A DNA stretch of 30,853 bases from Welwitschia mirabilis (lineage: Eukaryota; Gnetophyta; Gnetopsida; Welwitschiales), in assembly GCA_051453625.1 (NCBI GenBank), contig JBOZIK010000001.1, positions 166,232,889-166,263,741 of the forward strand. Direction: 5' to 3'. The notes under the pieces were generated by a model, which was given only the letters and a program-made list of their open reading frames with translations, was not told the DNA's origin and ran no database searches. Positions within the stretch are counted from its first letter, which is position 1, and each line of letters starts with the position of its first letter. The translations under genes and the position numbers were made by a program. Of the stretch, positions 28,991 through 30,853 are shown one piece after another.

Positions 28991-29219
28991 TTAAGAAGAC
29001 TATATTTGCCCTTACCTATTTATATTAATAATGGAAGCCTTCTTCTCTTACGTTAGGCATTTTTAAAATTAACAAAAAATTTAAGGAACTATCTCGAATT
29101 TTGTATGCAAGGAATTTGCTTGAGTAGTTTGTAAAAAAAATAATAATATTTGTAAATGATAGAGCTAAAAATATTATAATAGTTAGTTGATTTTTGCTTA
29201 GCCAAATATTTAATTGCTA
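28991..29219. other. Junction stretch between Copia and LINE remnants
   Basis: AT-rich, with nothing recognised. Confidence 0.3.
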
Positions 29220-30115
29220 ACATGTAGAAAATTAAGATGTATATTATGGGTATGGAGTTAGAAAAAGCAAGATATTATAGGTAGTTAATGGATTTTCATT
29301 TGGACTAATGACCTACTAATCACTTAGGTCTTTCACCCTTGAATAAAAAGATTAATCAGCGATAATTGAAAGGGATTGTTAAAGGGATGGTGGAAAATAA
29401 AGATACTATCTTAAGCTAGTTAAATACAATAATTAAAAACTCATATGTAATCTATTTCTTATATTTGATGTCATCTTTTAAAGCTTCTAAGTCCATTGTA
29501 ACTTATTTTGAAGCAATTATTTGGGGAGTCTAAAAAATAGAAATTAACATACCCTAAGATGGGATGATCTTTGTAGAGATAAAGAGGATGGTGAAGTAGG
29601 TTTAAGAAGACTATATGCTTTTCATTTAGCATTAATTAGAAAACTTCTTTGATAGTTTCATACCACCAATAAGCCTTAGGTAAAAGTTATGAGAAAGAAA
29701 TGTTTATATGGGGATGTTACATTTAAGGATATCCCTAGATTTATTGATTCATCATAAATATAAAGAGGTTTTAAGCATGTGAAAACATGGTTCTATGATA
29801 ACTATTAATTCAAAATGGCACTTACAAATAAAGAAAGGATGATTATTACAATTCTAAGAAGAGTATACATTAATTCATCCAGTCCACAAACAAGAATATT
29901 ATAAATGAAAAATTATTATGTTTTGAGCCTAAGGATTAGGTTGTTTATCTTAAAATTTACTAATAAATGCTAATCACAAAATCTACTTAAAATAAAGGGT
30001 CTTAATAGCTAATGATTCATGCTTCTCATATTAGAGACAAGACAACACCTCACACATCATCTTTGAGTATACACTTACCAAGGAGACTTGGGAAAATGAA
30101 AGGCTCTACATTACT
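29220..30115 (+). pseudogene. LINE (L1-type non-LTR retrotransposon) RT 3' part and zinc-finger region
   Basis: Plus strand, mostly one frame with stops and one frameshift. The pieces are GMELEKARYYR near 29250, PTNHLGLSPLNKK (29308-29346, like LP..YLGLPLG), MVENKDTILS then LNTIIKNS (like WK...LS.AGR..LI.S), SSFKASKSIVTYFEAIIWG (29470-29526, like LSLFK.PK.V...IEKI...FLWG), HTLRWDDLCRDKEDGEVGLR, RLYAFHLALIRKLL (29548-29650, like H.V.W...C.PK..GGLG.R.L...N.ALL.K), and near 30020-30090 CFSY...DNTSHIIFEY...KETW (zf-RVT-like C..C....T..H.F..C......W). The 5' parts (endonuclease, RT active site) are absent, consistent with the usual 5' truncation. Confidence 0.75.
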
Positions 30116-30853
30116 CTTCCTTCCTTGATAAATTTAGTCATAGTTTATTACTAAATTAAAAACAATAAAAAAATAAAATAGGAAAATAATGGTGGATGTT
30201 TCTTATTTGTATTTACTATCATCTTTAAAAGGCTATAATCTTAAGTTATTCATAGCCAAGAAAAGTGTAATAAAATAAGCTTGGTTAGAAGCTCTACTTG
30301 AGTGAAAAGGATTGAAATAAAATTATGTGAATGAAACTTCTAAATCTTCATTCTCTAAGGCATAATCCTTGTTCATTAAGAATAAGGATGTGTCAAATAA
30401 TGATCGAGTTACATCTTATAATAAGAAAGTAAGTAAATTTGAGGAGGATGTAAGAGAGGTTAAGAAATATATGCACTAATCACAATGCAATTAGTGATTA
30501 AAGCTAATAATATTGTGCTTTTATTATAAGAATTTATTTGAAGTTTTAAATATTATGTGGATTTCATGTGGACTTAGGGTTATGAAAAGTTCCTTTTTTT
30601 GTGTTAAAGTTTTGAATTATATGTATTGATGTGTCAAGGTTGTAGCTATATTTTTTGGTGTTATCTATCCATTTAACTTTTGATTAGTGATATAGTAATA
30701 AGGGTTTTTGAGTTAAGTTAGTAATACTATTTAATAAGGATAACAGGTTTAGCTATCTGCATGTGCAACTCTATCAGTTATATATCTTATGGCTAATTTC
30801 TCTAGCCTTCTTATGTGATCTATACTCTATTTATTAAACCTAATGAAAGTTTA
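30116..30853. other. AT-rich tail, no gene recognised
   Basis: No open frame or motif can be supported. It may be the LINE 3' UTR and older repeat DNA. No poly-A tail or target duplication of the LINE was identified. Confidence 0.4.

Overview
Eukaryotic nuclear DNA from a flowering plant: AT-rich, intron-bearing, gap-containing scaffold sequence dominated by decayed retrotransposons. The evidence is a plant-type FPG DNA glycosylase first exon with a clean splice donor, initiator-Met tRNA primer-binding sites of Ty1/copia elements, a Sirevirus-like Copia element, Ty3/gypsy and LINE remnants and a degenerate actin exon. Species cannot be fixed from sequence alone; the assembly style, old TEs and FPG sequence would suit a woody or early-diverging angiosperm (guess only). 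There are no operons, CRISPR arrays, tRNAs or rRNAs. The only segment that reads as a potentially functional host gene is FPG exon 1 (5324-5552, minus). Layout: 1-436 holds the 3' part of a Copia-type LTR followed by an array of GACATC/GACGTC motifs. 960-1670 (minus) is a broken armadillo-repeat protein gene interrupted by a 100-N gap whose two flanks are identical for 47 bp. 3290-4302 (minus) is a truncated Copia element B: LTR 3862-4302 with an internal minisatellite, PBS and the first part of gag. 4303-6330 is FPG intron 1, exon 1 and upstream region. 6334-9750 is a ~1.74-kb unit present twice in tandem, each copy carrying the same fragment of an actin exon. From about 11.2 to 20.5 kb lies a Ty3/gypsy element D (gag 11215-11900, protease 20180-20542, plus strand) split by a complete Copia/Sirevirus-like insertion, element A, 12041-19554 on the minus strand. 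Element A has two LTRs, PBS, several PPT-like tracts and a perfect 5-bp ATAAC target duplication. Its gag and pol are full of stops, pol has lost everything between the second integrase Asp and the RT segment after the YxDD box, and it carries an extra ORF between pol and the 3' LTR. From 22.3 to 29.0 kb is a third, very decayed Copia pol (element C, minus: integrase near 28.8 kb, RT 26.2-26.8 kb, RNase H down to 22.5 kb). A ~680-bp piece of its RT/RNase H region has been amplified into about five tandem units, each starting at the RT [YF]xDD motif and each carrying a ~225-bp insertion flanked by a direct repeat. 29.22-30.12 kb is a LINE (L1-type) RT 3' remnant on the plus strand. How the parts relate: this is a nested TE graveyard next to one gene. 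Decay is dominated by substitutions that fit methyl-cytosine deamination, for example TGG to TGA. Noteworthy signals are the amplified RT/RNase H array, the duplicated actin capture, the ~24-nt phased ACGT-core array found in LTR U3, upstream of the extra ORF, and at the window start, and the orphan FPG exon whose downstream exons are not visible in the 5.3 kb to its left.
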